A DNA stretch of 64,000 nt from DATENM01 sp045807725 (GCA_045807725.1 JBJMGV010000106.1:14494-78493), one strand, 5' to 3'; counted from the stretch's first letter, positions 16,787 to 26,766 are shown. The notes: a model not told the origin generated them from the sequence alone. Program-made: numbers and translations.

Positions 16787-17740
16787 TTAGTTCAGCGCCT
16801 CAGCCGCCGGCCTTTCCAGCGGCGGCGCGACGACCGGCTGACTGCGTAGAAGTTTCTCGGCCATCGCGTTGGTGATCTCAAGAAAAGCCTGCGTCGCGTG
16901 CGAGTGTGCATCAGTGCGCCGCCGCACGGCCCACAGCGTGCGCTCGTAGCGGAACCCCTCGACCGCGATGACCGCCAACTCGCCGCGCTCAACGTCTTCC
17001 TGCACGCACATACGCGGCGCGAAGGCGAGGCCGAGGTTCATCGCCACGAACCGTTTGATCGTCTCAATCGTGGCGATCTCAATCGTGATGTTGAGCGGTG
17101 TCTGAAAGCGCCGGAACGTTTCGATGACTTTCTCGCGCGACGGCGACCGCACGTTGTGAGCGATGAAACTTTCTTCGCCCAGTTCGCGGATGTGGACGCG
17201 TTCGCGCCCGCCCAGCCGGTGCTGCGGGCTGACGATCAGCACCAGCTCGTCGCGCATAATCGGCGTCGCTTCAAGGTCGCTGGCGTCGGGCAGGAATGAG
17301 AGGATGGCGAAGTCGAGGTTGCGCTGGCGGACCTCTTGCGGCAGCCGTGCCGACAACTGGCGAAAGACTTCGATCTTGATTTTCGGGTAACGGGCGCGGA
17401 AGTCGAGGATGAGCTGCGGCAGCAGGTAGAGGCTGGTGCTTTCGTTCGCGCCGATGCGGATGCGCCCGCTTTGCAGGTTGTGCAATTGCTGCAAAGTGAT
17501 GACCGCTTCGTCGCGCAGGTTGAGCAGCCGCTTGGCGTAATCGTAGAGCACTTCGCCGGTGTCCGTCAGCACACAGGCGTTGCGGTTCGAGCGGTCGAAC
17601 AGTTGCGAGCCGAGTTCATGTTCAAGCTTGCGTATCGCCATACTGACGGCGGGCTGTGTGCGAAAGACGCGCTCGGCGGCTTTATGAAAGTTGCCTTCCT
17701 CGACCATCGCCACAAACATTTCAAGCTGCATCAGCTCCAT
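16787..17740 (-). CDS. LysR-family transcriptional regulator
   Basis: 317 residues. The N-terminal winged helix is typical (AAERVFRTQPAVSMAIRKLEHELGSQLFDRS, about residues 20-52), followed by the linker helix and a periplasmic-binding-protein-like effector domain (about 93-300). It starts nine bases after the transaminase stop with a GAGGAACG site, so it is the second gene of an alaC-lysR transcript. The ligand and target genes cannot be read. Autoregulation of the transaminase operon is a natural guess. The Ala/Pro-rich last 15 residues look unstructured. Confidence 0.88.
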   Translation of the reverse strand: MELMQLEMFVAMVEEGNFHKAAERVFRTQPAVSMAIRKLEHELGSQLFDRSNRNACVLTDTGEVLYDYAKRLLNLRDEAVITLQQLHNLQSGRIRIGANESTSLYLLPQLILDFRARYPKIKIEVFRQLSARLPQEVRQRNLDFAILSFLPDASDLEATPIMRDELVLIVSPQHRLGGRERVHIRELGEESFIAHNVRSPSREKVIETFRRFQTPLNITIEIATIETIKRFVAMNLGLAFAPRMCVQEDVERGELAVIAVEGFRYERTLWAVRRRTDAHSHATQAFLEITNAMAEKLLRSQPVVAPPLERPAAEALN

Positions 17741-17749
17741 AAACGTTCC

Positions 17750-18922
17750 TCAGTCCTCACGAAACATCCGCTTGATGCCGCGCGCCGCTTGCCTGATGCG
17801 GTGCTCGTTTTCAATCAAGGCAAAGCGCACGTGGCCGTCGCCAGCTTCGCCGAACCCTATCCCTGGCGAGACGCTGACCTTGGCGCTTGTCAGCATGTGC
17901 TTGGCGAATTCGAGCGATCCCATCGCGCGGTAACGCTCAGGAATGCGCGCCCAGACGAACATCGTCCCCGCCGGCTTTTCGATCTCCCAGCCGGCGCGCG
18001 CGAAGGCGTCTATCAACACGTCGCGCCGCTTGCGATACGTCTCAGCCATCTGGCCGACGTACTCTTCGCACTCGTTCAGCGCGATGATGGCGGCGATTTG
18101 AATCGGCTGAAAGGTTCCGTAATCCAGATAACTTTTCACCTGCATGAGCGCCGCCACGACTTCTGCGTTGCCGACGACGAAGCCCATGCGCCAGCCCGCC
18201 ATACTGTAACTCTTCGACAGCGAGAAGAGTTCCACCGCTACTTCCTTCGCACCCTCGACTTGAAGGATGCTCGGCGCGACGTAACCGTCAAAGACCAGAT
18301 CGGCATAAGCGAAATCATGAATGATGAGCGTGCCGTGTTCACGGGCGAGGCGGACGACTTCTTCAAAAAATTTCAGGTCAACGCACATCGTCGTCGGGTT
18401 GTTGGGAAACGACAGCGTAACCAGCTTGGGGCGCTCGGTCTTGATGGCCGAGGCGAGCCGGTCGAGCAATTCGGCGGGACTGTCCGCCGGCAGCTTGATC
18501 AACCGCCCGTTGGCGATAACGACCGAGTGCGTGTGAATCGGATAAGCCGGAACCGGCACGAGGGCCGTTTCGCCCGGCGCAAGCACGGTCATCACCAGAT
18601 GCGCCAATCCTTCTTTCGCGCCGATGGTCTGCACGACTTCGGTGCCGGGATCGAGGCGCACGCCCCACTTGCGAAGGTAGCGGTTGGCGATGGCTTCGCG
18701 CAGTCTGGGAATGCCGCGCGAAACCGAGTAACGATGGTTGCGCGGATTGCGCGCCGCTTCGATTAATTTTTGAACGATGGGCTTGGGAGTCGGCAAATCG
18801 GGGTTGCCCATGCCGAGGTCAACAATGTCTTCGCCCCTGGCCCTGGCCGCCGCCTTCAATCCGTTAGTGATGTTGAATACGTAAGGCGGGAGTTTGCTGC
18901 TGAGTAAGAACCGGTCGCTCAC
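17750..18922 (-). CDS. alaC: Class I/II aminotransferase, AlaC-type
   Basis: 390 residues from a GTG at 18922, preceded by a GAGG ribosome site. The in-frame extension to 19045 has no ribosome site and an unlikely Arg-rich leader. It closely follows E. coli AlaC: LPPYVFNI near the start, DLGMGNPD, SVSRGIPRLREAI, TIGAKEGLAHL, PAYPIH, FPNNPTTMCV, the PLP-lysine block FSLSKSYSMAGWRMGFVVGN, and RFALIENEHRIRQAARGIK at the end. AlaC moves amino groups between glutamate and pyruvate to make alanine. It sits beside ilvE with a LysR gene behind it, consistent with alanine/branched-chain amino acid metabolism. Substrate could also include related keto acids. Confidence 0.88.
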   Translation of the reverse strand: MSDRFLLSSKLPPYVFNITNGLKAAARARGEDIVDLGMGNPDLPTPKPIVQKLIEAARNPRNHRYSVSRGIPRLREAIANRYLRKWGVRLDPGTEVVQTIGAKEGLAHLVMTVLAPGETALVPVPAYPIHTHSVVIANGRLIKLPADSPAELLDRLASAIKTERPKLVTLSFPNNPTTMCVDLKFFEEVVRLAREHGTLIIHDFAYADLVFDGYVAPSILQVEGAKEVAVELFSLSKSYSMAGWRMGFVVGNAEVVAALMQVKSYLDYGTFQPIQIAAIIALNECEEYVGQMAETYRKRRDVLIDAFARAGWEIEKPAGTMFVWARIPERYRAMGSLEFAKHMLTSAKVSVSPGIGFGEAGDGHVRFALIENEHRIRQAARGIKRMFRED

Positions 18923-19054
18923 AAAAACCTCGATCTTAAATTTCCGAATGATGCGCCTGCGCGTCTGCCTGTGTCCACGATACGCGCCGGGTCTAGGCGG
19001 CGTCAAACCGGCGTTTGGCCATCGCCGAGTCACCTGAGAATTCAAATTTGAAAT

Positions 19055-19999
19055 TCAGACGCTCAAGGAGGCGGGGGTGGCAACCGGATGGAGCCAATCA
19101 CGGTAGCGCGCTTCGCGGCCCAGCGCCGCGTCAAAGAACCGCCGCTGGATCGCTTCAGTCACCGGCCCGCGCCTGCCCTGGCCAATCACCGCGTCATTCA
19201 ATTCGCGTATCGGCGTCACCTCTGCCGCCGTGCCGGTGAAGAACGCCTCGTCCGCAGCGTAGAGATCATCGAGCCGAATCACTCCGACTTCAACTTTGTA
19301 GCCGAGATCACGCGCGATCTGAATTACCGCATCGCGCGTGACACCGAGCAGGATAGAAGACTCTTCATCGTTGGTCAACAAGCCGCTATCGCGCACGACG
19401 AAGAGGTTTTCACCTGAGCCTTCGGCAACGTTGCCGCGCTCGTCCAGCAGCAGCGCTTCGTCATAACCGGCGGCCATCGCCTCGCGTACGGCGAGCATCG
19501 AGTTGATGTAGCCGCCGCACGCCTTCGCCGTCGTCGGCATCATACGCGAATGGAATTTTGTAATCGGAGATACTTTGACGCGCACGCCGCGCTCTAAGCC
19601 TTCCTCGCCAAGATAAGTGGCCCACGGCCACGTCAGGATGGCGACCTCGATGGGACAGTGACGCGGGTGGACGCCGAGGCTTGAGCTGCCGTAGTAAACG
19701 ATGGGTCGCACATAACAGCCGGTGAAGCCGTTGCGGTCAATCACATCGCAGATGGCTTCGGCCATTTCATCTTGCGAATAAGGGATCGGCATACCGTACA
19801 ACGCGGCTGAAGCGTAGAGGCGGTCGAGGTGCGCATCCAGGCGAAAGAGCGCCGGGCCATCATCGGTTTCGTAACATCGAATACCTTCAAAGACGCCGCT
19901 GCCATAATGCAGCGCGTGCGACGACACGTGCAGCGTCGCTTCCTGCCAGCGCACCGCGCGCCCATTCATCCACACCCACTCGGTCTGCTCAAAAGACAC
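19055..19999 (-). CDS. ilvE: Branched-chain-amino-acid aminotransferase
   Basis: 314 residues, fold type IV. Key blocks: HALHYGSGVFEGIRCY, YVRPIVYYGSSSLG, the PLP lysine in PTTAKACGGYINSMLA, DERGNVAEGSGENLFVV and TGTAAEVTPIREL. It does the last step of valine, leucine and isoleucine synthesis using glutamate. The start is GTG with a strong GGAGGTGAATC site. It lies downstream of cimA in the same direction; the 89-base gap holds one arm of a 7-nt repeat pair whose other arm is inside cimA. Confidence 0.95.
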   Translation of the reverse strand: MSFEQTEWVWMNGRAVRWQEATLHVSSHALHYGSGVFEGIRCYETDDGPALFRLDAHLDRLYASAALYGMPIPYSQDEMAEAICDVIDRNGFTGCYVRPIVYYGSSSLGVHPRHCPIEVAILTWPWATYLGEEGLERGVRVKVSPITKFHSRMMPTTAKACGGYINSMLAVREAMAAGYDEALLLDERGNVAEGSGENLFVVRDSGLLTNDEESSILLGVTRDAVIQIARDLGYKVEVGVIRLDDLYAADEAFFTGTAAEVTPIRELNDAVIGQGRRGPVTEAIQRRFFDAALGREARYRDWLHPVATPASLSV

Positions 20000-20016
20000 G
20001 ATTCACCTCCGGTGAT

Positions 20017-20176
20017 AAGGCAAAAGGCAAATTGCAAAAACCATAAGTTGCTGAACCGCGCGCCGGACGCTACGAACATCAGCAATGCTCAGGCGACGGC
20101 CTCTTCAAGGTCATACTCTGGCTCTTCACCTTTTGCTTTTTGGTTTTTGCCTTTTGCCTTTTGCCTTTCCTTGTTC
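20017..20176. repeat. Inverted pair of 7-nt tandem repeats (GGCAAAA family), overlapping cimA
   Basis: The left arm (about 20018-20045) carries GGCAAAA units. The right arm (about 20130-20176) carries several TTTTGCC units in the opposite sense. The right arm lies inside the cimA reading frame, with the cimA stop codon in the loop between the arms. Confidence 0.75.
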
Positions 20177-21720
20177 AGCTTGTAGTTGATCGAATCAGCC
20201 AGTGCCTGCCAACTCGCTTCGAGAATGTTTTCAGACACGCCGACCGTGCTCCACGCCTCGTCATCGTCGCGTGTGCGTACCAGCACGCGGACTTTCGCCG
20301 CCGTCGCGCGGTCGGCATCGAGCACGCGCACCTTGTAATCGACAAGATGAACTTCGGCAAGACAAGGGAACGCCTTGCTCAACGCCTGACGCAGCGCGCA
20401 GTCGAGCGCGTGCACCGGCCCGCAGCCTTTGGCCGTGGCTTCGCGCAATTCGCCATCAAGGCTCACGCAGACCGTGGCGCGCGAGGTTGGACTATGCACG
20501 CTGCTGTTGTGCGTCGAAACGTCGTAGCTTTCAAGCGTGAAGAACGGGCGATAATCGCCGACTGCGCCTTCCAACAACAAACGGAATGACGCCTCGGCGG
20601 CCTCGAATTGAAAGCCTTGATGTTCCAGTTCCTTGATGCGCTGCACGACGGGTCGCAGCCGCGCGTCGTTTGGGTCTACATCAATGCCCATCTCCGCCGC
20701 TTTATAAAGCACATTACTTTTGCCTGACAGGTCCGAGACCAGCACGCGCCGATGGTTGCCTGTGAGTTCGGGGTCAATGTGCTCGTAAGTCGCCGGGTCA
20801 CGCATCACCGCGCTGACGTGTATGCCGCCTTTGTGCGCAAACGCGCTGCGGCCCACGAACGGCAGGTGGTTTGGGTGCGGCAGGTTCGCCAGTTCCGCGA
20901 CGTAATGCGAAACGTGCGTGAGGTTCGCCAGCCGCTCGCGCCCGATGGTTTCGTAACCCAGCTTCAATTCAAGCGCCGCCATCACCGAACAAAGATTCGC
21001 ATTGCCGCAACGTTCACCGTAGCCGTTGATCGTGCCCTGCACTTGCCGCGCGCCGCTCTCGACGGCGGCGAGCGAGTTGGCAACGGCCAACTCCGAATCG
21101 TTGTGCGCGTGAATGCCGAGCGGGATAGCAACGGCTTGCTTGACTGCCGCGATGGCTTGCACAAGGCGACTCGTCAGCGTGCCGCCGTTCGTGTCGCACA
21201 ACACGATCCAGTCCGCACCATTGCGCTCTGCCGCAAGCAACGTCTGCATCGCGTAATGCGGGTTCGCCGCGTAGCCGTCGAAGAAATGCTCGGCGTCATA
21301 GATCACCTCGCGCCCCTGTGACTTCAGATAAGCGACTGAAGCGCCGACCAACTCGATGTTCTCTTCGAGCGTGATGCCGAGCGCCTTAGTAACGTGCAGG
21401 TCCCACATCTTGCCGAAGATAGTGACGACCGGCGTTTCGGCTTCAATTAACGCGCGCAGGTTCGGGTCCGTGTCGGGCCTGTGCTTCGGATGACAGGTGC
21501 TGCCGAACGCGGCGAGCTGTGCGTGGCGCAGATTGAGCGAGCGGGCGCGCTCGAAGAACTCCGCGTCTTTGACGTTCGAGCCGGGCCAGCCGCCTTCGAT
21601 GTAATCAACGCCGAGATCATCAAGCATGCGCGCCACCGCCAGCTTGTCTTCGACTGAAAAGGCCACGCCTTCGCCCTGCGTGCCATCGCGCAAAGTGGTG
21701 TCGTAGATTCTTACTCTCAT
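20089..21720 (-). CDS. cimA: (R)-citramalate synthase
   Basis: 543 residues from the ATG at 21720. A longer frame (21768) adds 16 unlikely residues. HMGL-like TIM barrel starting RIYDTTLRDGTQGEG, with DYIEGGWPGSN, the metal-binding HAHND (GIHAHNDSELAVAN), NGYGERCGNANL, HKGGIHVSA, and a C-terminal LeuA allosteric domain (about 400-515). It condenses pyruvate with acetyl-CoA to citramalate, giving 2-ketobutyrate for isoleucine without threonine. The last 30 or so residues (KERQKAKG twice, then acidic) are encoded by the 7-nt repeat arm and replace the normal end of the protein. No leader peptide is seen upstream. Related to 2-isopropylmalate synthase, but the N-terminal blocks favour CimA. Confidence 0.9.
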   Translation of the reverse strand: MRVRIYDTTLRDGTQGEGVAFSVEDKLAVARMLDDLGVDYIEGGWPGSNVKDAEFFERARSLNLRHAQLAAFGSTCHPKHRPDTDPNLRALIEAETPVVTIFGKMWDLHVTKALGITLEENIELVGASVAYLKSQGREVIYDAEHFFDGYAANPHYAMQTLLAAERNGADWIVLCDTNGGTLTSRLVQAIAAVKQAVAIPLGIHAHNDSELAVANSLAAVESGARQVQGTINGYGERCGNANLCSVMAALELKLGYETIGRERLANLTHVSHYVAELANLPHPNHLPFVGRSAFAHKGGIHVSAVMRDPATYEHIDPELTGNHRRVLVSDLSGKSNVLYKAAEMGIDVDPNDARLRPVVQRIKELEHQGFQFEAAEASFRLLLEGAVGDYRPFFTLESYDVSTHNSSVHSPTSRATVCVSLDGELREATAKGCGPVHALDCALRQALSKAFPCLAEVHLVDYKVRVLDADRATAAKVRVLVRTRDDDEAWSTVGVSENILEASWQALADSINYKLNKERQKAKGKNQKAKGEEPEYDLEEAVA

Positions 21721-21767
21721 AATCAAACTTCTCTCTGCCTGTGATGGGTGCTTGCGTTGCGGAGACA

Positions 21768-22200
21768 AATGAAGCTCCGTAGGAGCGCAATGTTTATAGA
21801 GCGTGTATGAGAAGCCCTGAAAGGGCGCGATTCAATAGCCCGGCGCGTTGCGCCGGGTAAACCTAGCGACCATTCCGCAAGCCCTGAAAGGGCGCAATAG
21901 GTGATAGTTTATTGCGCCCTTTCAGGGCTTGTCTGTTTGCCCCGCCGCTCACCCAGGGCGATGCCCTGGGCTATCGAATCTCGCCCCTTCAGGGCTTTCT
22001 TTGGCTTTTCAGACACGCTCTATAGCTCACGATGCAATAGAAGAAGCAAGCTCCGTCAGGAGCGTGATGTAGACATCGCGCCCCGACGGGGCTTCGTCCT
22101 TTCTATCAGCCATAACTATAAACATCGCGCCCCTACGGGGCTTCGTCGTTTCCTTCAGCCTTAACTATAAACATCTCGTCCCTAACAGGACTTCTCGGAC
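21768..22200. repeat. GCTCC/GCCCC hairpin repeat units flanking element copy 2
   Basis: At least four units with a small GC hairpin beside a short AT-rich tail (about ATGTTTATA). One is left of the 230-bp element and the rest are right of it. The hairpin sequence varies (GCTCC/GGAGC, GCCCC/GGGGC), while the tail stays nearly fixed. Confidence 0.6.
21795..22024. mobile_element. 230-bp MITE-like element, copy 2
   Basis: Same length, orientation and 22-bp terminal inverted repeats as copy 1 (11329-11558). Hairpins read CCCGGCGC-GTT-GCGCCGGG and CCCAGGGC-GAT-GCCCTGGG. Relative to copy 1, A-T became G-C twice and C-G became G-C once, always on both sides of the stem. Located between cimA and gltB. 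Confidence 0.75.
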
Positions 22201-22203
22201 ACG

Positions 22204-25200
22204 TTACACCGAAACCAAACGCCGGGTACTTTCAATCGTGAGGGGTTCGTCCGCCGCGCTTTCGGTTACGACTTCAGCGGCGTCTATCGCATCGACTTGA
22301 AGCGCGGCGGCAGCGGCGCGGGCGGCCACTTCGCCCTGCGTGACGACCTGCCAGAAGCGCGAGCGATAGACGGCCCAGTGCCACAGCACTTCACGGGCAC
22401 GCGCGCTGCCGGTCAGTTCGTAATGCCGCTCGATCAACTGCCGCAATCGCTGCTCGGTTTCTTCACCGAGCGCACGTTCAAGCTGGACCATCTCTTGATT
22501 GCAGTTGCGCTCGAATCGCTCGTTGACATCGAGCACGAACGCAACGCCGCCGGTCATCCCTGCGCCAAAGTTGCGCCCGGTGTCGCCAAGCACGATGATA
22601 GTTCCGGCGGTCATATATTCGCAGCCGTGATCGCCGATGCCTTCGACGACTGCGGTCGCGCCGCTATTGCGCACGGCAAAGCGTTCGCCCGCGCGCCCCG
22701 CTACAAACAACGAGCCGCCGCTCGCGCCATAAAGAATCGTGTTGCCGGCAATCACGTTGTCGGCCCAATCAAAGCCGGCCTCATCCGATGGGCGAATGAT
22801 GATCTCGCCGCCGCTCATGCCTTTGGCGACATAATCGTTAGCCTCGCCAACAAGTGTAAGACGCATTCCATTCGCGCAGAACGCGCCAAAGCTCTGGCCC
22901 GCCGCGCCGTTAAAGACCGCGTCGATCACCGCGTCAGGCAAGCCCTGGTTGCCATAACGCCGCGCGATGCTGCCGGCGAGACGCGCGCCGACCGTGCGGT
23001 CTGTATTGTTGATCGTGTAAGCGAGCGCAACCGGCGTGGCATTGATGACAGCCTCGCGCGCGTCGCGCAGGAGTTTTTCATTCAGCGGCGAATCCAGCTT
23101 GCCTTTGCATTCACCAATGGAACGGCGAGGCCGCTCGCCCGACACGTCGGCCTGCGCGATGAGCGGCGCAAGGTCTAGCTCCACATCGCGCGCTGTCTTA
23201 ACGCCTTCTTTTTGGATTAGCAACTCGCTGCGCCCGATCACTTCATCCATCGCGCGGAATCCGAGTTGCGCGAGCAACGCGCGCACGTCTTCAGCGAGAT
23301 GCATAAAGAACTCGACAACCATTTCCGGCTTGCCCGCGAAGCGTTCGCGCAGGTGGCCGAGCTGCGTGGCAATGCCCACGGGACAGGTATTCAAATGACA
23401 TTGCCGCGCCATCACGCAGCCGAGCGCGACAAGCAAGCTCGTGCCAAAGCCGAACTCTTCAGCGCCCAGCATCGCCGCGATCATCACATCGCGCGCTGTC
23501 TTCAAGCCGCCGTCAACGCGCAGCCGCACGCGTCCGCGCAGGTCGTTCAACACCAGCGTCTGCTGCGTCTCGGCCAGGCCAATCTCCCACGGCGCGCCCG
23601 CGTGCTTGATCGAGCCGAGCGGCGATGCGCCCGTGCCGCCGTCGTGACCGGCGATGTGAATCACATCGGCAAACGCTTTCGCTACGCCCGCCGCGACCGT
23701 GCCGACGCCGGCTTCGCTGACGAGCTTCACCGCGATGCGTGCGCGCGGGTTGATCTGCTTCAGATCGAATATGAGTTGCGCGAGGTCTTCGATGGAATAG
23801 ATGTCGTGATGCGGCGGCGGCGAAATCAACGTCACGCCTTTCACGGAATGACGCAGCGCGGCAATCTCTGCCGTCACCTTGTGGCCGGGCAGTTGTCCGC
23901 CTTCGCCGGGCTTCGCGCCCTGCGCGATTTTGATCTCAAGCTCGTCGGCAGAGATCAGGTATTCGGGCGTCACACCAAAGCGCGCCGACGCCACCTGCTT
24001 GATGCGACTGTTGCCGAGATCACCGTTCGCGTAAGGATAATAACGCGCCGCGTCCTCGCCGCCTTCGCCGCTGTTGCTGCGCGCGCCGATGCGGTTCATC
24101 GCAATGGCTATCGTCTCGTGCGCCTCTCTCGACAGCGCGCCGAGCGACATCGCCGACGCGGTAAAGCGCTTGACGATTTCACTCGCCGGCTCGACTTCAT
24201 CAATTGAGATTGAATCGCCGCCGCGAAAATCGAGCAGGTCGCGCAACGTCATCGCGGGCCGCTCGTTCACGGCGTTGCTAAAGCTTGCGAACTCGCCTTT
24301 GTTGCCGCGCGCGAACTTGTGCAGAGCGCGAAAGACCGCCGGGTTATAGGCGTGATACTCGCCGCCGGCGCGATAACGAAAATAGCCCGCGTCTTCGAGC
24401 TGCGCGTCAGGGGCGTGCGCCGCGTCGTGAAAGCGCAGCATATCGCGGGTGATCTCATTGAGTCCGACACCGCCCACGCGCGACGGCGTGCCGGTGAAAT
24501 ATTTCTCGACCATCTCGCGGTCAAGCCCGATAGCTTCAAAGACCTGCGCGCCCGAATAGCTGGCCATCGTGGCGATGCCCATCTTCGTCATAATTTTGCG
24601 CAGGCCGCTTTCAACCGCCGCCTTGTAATTGCGCAGCGCGCCCGGAATGCTCATCCCGCGCTTGCGGACTTCGTGCGCGACGATCTCAAGCGCCAGGTAA
24701 GGATTCACCGCCTGCGCGCCATAACCGAGCAGGCAGGCAAAGTGGTGATCCTCGCGCGCCTCGCCGGTCTCGACAACGATGCTGGCGCGCATTCTCAGTC
24801 CGGCGCGAATCAAGTGGTGATGCACGGCGCTCACCGCCAGCAGCATCGGCATCGGCAGTTGCAAATCGCTTGCGCCACGATCACTGAGGATGAGAATCGC
24901 GTGGCCGTCTTCGACCGCCGCGACCGCCTGTTCGCACAACGCTTCGAGCACGTTCTCAAGCGAACGCTTGCCGCCGCGCCTGCCGTACAACGTAGCCAAT
25001 GTTACAGAGTTGAATCCGCGCCTGCCGCTGCCGCGCAGCCACTCAAGGTCAGAGTCTGTGAGAATGGGGCTGCGCAGCTTAATCAGCCGCGCGTTCGACT
25101 GCCGGTCTTCGAGCAGGCTGCCGCGCGGGCCGATCAATGTCTCAAGCGACATCACCAGCTTTTCGCGGATCGGGTCAATCGGCGGATTCGTCACCTGCGC

Positions 25201-26748
25201 GAAGCGCTGCTTGAAGTAGGTGTAGAGCAATCGCGGCCTAGCCGACAGCACCGCAAGCGGCGTATCGTCGCCCATCGAGCCAATCGGCTCGCGGCTCTTG
25301 TCGGCCATCGGATCGATGATGCGCTGCACGTCTTCGACCGTATAGCCGAAGTGCTTCATTCGCACAACCAGCTCCGCTTCGTCCGACGTGACGGCGTATC
25401 CCATATCGAGCGTGCTCGGACAGACCGTCATCTGGTTGCGCACCCACTGGCGATAAGGCTTGCGACGCGCCCGTTCCAACTTGATCTGTTTGTCGTTGAG
25501 CAGCAGGCCGCGCTCGGTATCGACCGCGATCATCTGGCCCGGTCCCAGCCGGCCCTTTTCAATGACGCACTCTTCGTCGAGCTGAACCGCGCCTGCTTCG
25601 CTCGACATCACGACCAGACCGTCGCGCGTCACCGCGTAACGCGCCGGGCGCAGGCCGTTGCGATCAAGCGCGGCGGCGACAAAGCGGCCATCGCTGAAGG
25701 CGACGCCCGCCGGCCCATCCCACGGCTCCATCAAGCACGAAGCGTATTCGTAAAAGCCGCGCAAGTCGCCTTCCATATGCGGCGCGTTCTCGTGCGCTTC
25801 GGGCATCAACATCATCATCGCGTGCAGCGCATCGCGGCGGCTCATCGCCAGCAACTCAAGCGCGTTATCGAAGCTGGCCGAATCTGATCCCTTCGCCCAG
25901 ATGATCGGCTTCAACCGCTCGACGCGGTGTTGCCACACGCGCGAGCGCAGGTTGGCTTCGCGGGCGCGCATCCAGTTGCGATTGCCGGCGACGGTGTTGA
26001 TCTCGCCGTTGTGCGCAAGCATTCGGAAGGGCTGCGCCAGCGCCCAGTTCGGGAACGTGTTGGTCGAGTAGCGCTGATGAAAGATGGCCAGTCGCGTTTG
26101 GTAATCCACGTCACGCAGGTCGGCATAGAAGGCATCGAGCTGCGTGGCAATCATCAAGCCTTTGTAGACGACGGTGCGCGACGACAGCGAAGGGATGTAG
26201 AAGCCTTTGATCTCGACGGTCTGCCGTTCGATCTCTTTGCGGACGAGGTAGAGCACTTGCTCCAACTCGAATAACTCAACGTGCTGACGACCGATCAACA
26301 CCTGTTCGATGCGCGGCGCGGTGCGCGCGGCCTTTGCGCCGAGCGCCGTTTCGTCTACGGGCACGCGCCGCCAGAAGTAGACCAGCAGTCCGTAACGTTC
26401 CAGCACGTGCTCAACGATGCGGCGACAAGCCGCCGCGTCCGTTTTATCGGGCGGCAGAAACATCATGCCGAGCGCCAGGTCTTCAGAGTGAGGGCGAAGG
26501 AATCCGCGACGTTCAATCTCGCGCGCCAGCAGCCGGCGCGGCAACTGTGTGAGCACGCCCGCGCCGTCGCCGCTCAGCCCGTCGGCGTCCACCGCGCCGC
26601 GATGCAGCAGGTTGCCCAATGCTTCAAGGGCCGTGCCCAAAATCGCGTGGCTGGCGCTGCCTGTGAGGTTGGCTACAAAACCAACGCCGCAGGCGTCGTG
26701 CTCGAATTGTGAGTCATAGAGCAGGCGTTGAGGAACGTCGTCCTTCAT
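22204..26748 (-). CDS. gltB: Glutamate synthase (NADPH) large subunit
   Basis: 1514 residues from an ATG at 26748. The frame extends to 26922, but those residues are translated from a palindromic repeat and lack a ribosome site. N-terminal glutamine amidotransferase whose nucleophile is the Cys of EHDACGVGFVANLTG; central domain; FMN-binding synthase barrel with SGEGGEDAARYYPY, GAKPGEGGQLPGHKV, SPPPHHDIYSIEDLAQLI, GHDGGTGASPLGSIKHAG and the [3Fe-4S] region CVMARQCHLNTCPVGIATQ; and a C-terminal beta-helix domain (GLN.G.AAGQSFGAF, IGDHGCEYMTAG). It turns glutamine plus 2-oxoglutarate into two glutamates, the partner step to GlnA. The small subunit gltD is not beside it or anywhere in the window. 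Identification is secure. Confidence 0.96.
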   Translation of the reverse strand: MKDDVPQRLLYDSQFEHDACGVGFVANLTGSASHAILGTALEALGNLLHRGAVDADGLSGDGAGVLTQLPRRLLAREIERRGFLRPHSEDLALGMMFLPPDKTDAAACRRIVEHVLERYGLLVYFWRRVPVDETALGAKAARTAPRIEQVLIGRQHVELFELEQVLYLVRKEIERQTVEIKGFYIPSLSSRTVVYKGLMIATQLDAFYADLRDVDYQTRLAIFHQRYSTNTFPNWALAQPFRMLAHNGEINTVAGNRNWMRAREANLRSRVWQHRVERLKPIIWAKGSDSASFDNALELLAMSRRDALHAMMMLMPEAHENAPHMEGDLRGFYEYASCLMEPWDGPAGVAFSDGRFVAAALDRNGLRPARYAVTRDGLVVMSSEAGAVQLDEECVIEKGRLGPGQMIAVDTERGLLLNDKQIKLERARRKPYRQWVRNQMTVCPSTLDMGYAVTSDEAELVVRMKHFGYTVEDVQRIIDPMADKSREPIGSMGDDTPLAVLSARPRLLYTYFKQRFAQVTNPPIDPIREKLVMSLETLIGPRGSLLEDRQSNARLIKLRSPILTDSDLEWLRGSGRRGFNSVTLATLYGRRGGKRSLENVLEALCEQAVAAVEDGHAILILSDRGASDLQLPMPMLLAVSAVHHHLIRAGLRMRASIVVETGEAREDHHFACLLGYGAQAVNPYLALEIVAHEVRKRGMSIPGALRNYKAAVESGLRKIMTKMGIATMASYSGAQVFEAIGLDREMVEKYFTGTPSRVGGVGLNEITRDMLRFHDAAHAPDAQLEDAGYFRYRAGGEYHAYNPAVFRALHKFARGNKGEFASFSNAVNERPAMTLRDLLDFRGGDSISIDEVEPASEIVKRFTASAMSLGALSREAHETIAIAMNRIGARSNSGEGGEDAARYYPYANGDLGNSRIKQVASARFGVTPEYLISADELEIKIAQGAKPGEGGQLPGHKVTAEIAALRHSVKGVTLISPPPHHDIYSIEDLAQLIFDLKQINPRARIAVKLVSEAGVGTVAAGVAKAFADVIHIAGHDGGTGASPLGSIKHAGAPWEIGLAETQQTLVLNDLRGRVRLRVDGGLKTARDVMIAAMLGAEEFGFGTSLLVALGCVMARQCHLNTCPVGIATQLGHLRERFAGKPEMVVEFFMHLAEDVRALLAQLGFRAMDEVIGRSELLIQKEGVKTARDVELDLAPLIAQADVSGERPRRSIGECKGKLDSPLNEKLLRDAREAVINATPVALAYTINNTDRTVGARLAGSIARRYGNQGLPDAVIDAVFNGAAGQSFGAFCANGMRLTLVGEANDYVAKGMSGGEIIIRPSDEAGFDWADNVIAGNTILYGASGGSLFVAGRAGERFAVRNSGATAVVEGIGDHGCEYMTAGTIIVLGDTGRNFGAGMTGGVAFVLDVNERFERNCNQEMVQLERALGEETEQRLRQLIERHYELTGSARAREVLWHWAVYRSRFWQVVTQGEVAARAAAAALQVDAIDAAEVVTESAADEPLTIESTRRLVSV

Positions 26749-26766
26749 ATCGGAGTGAACCTTTCT

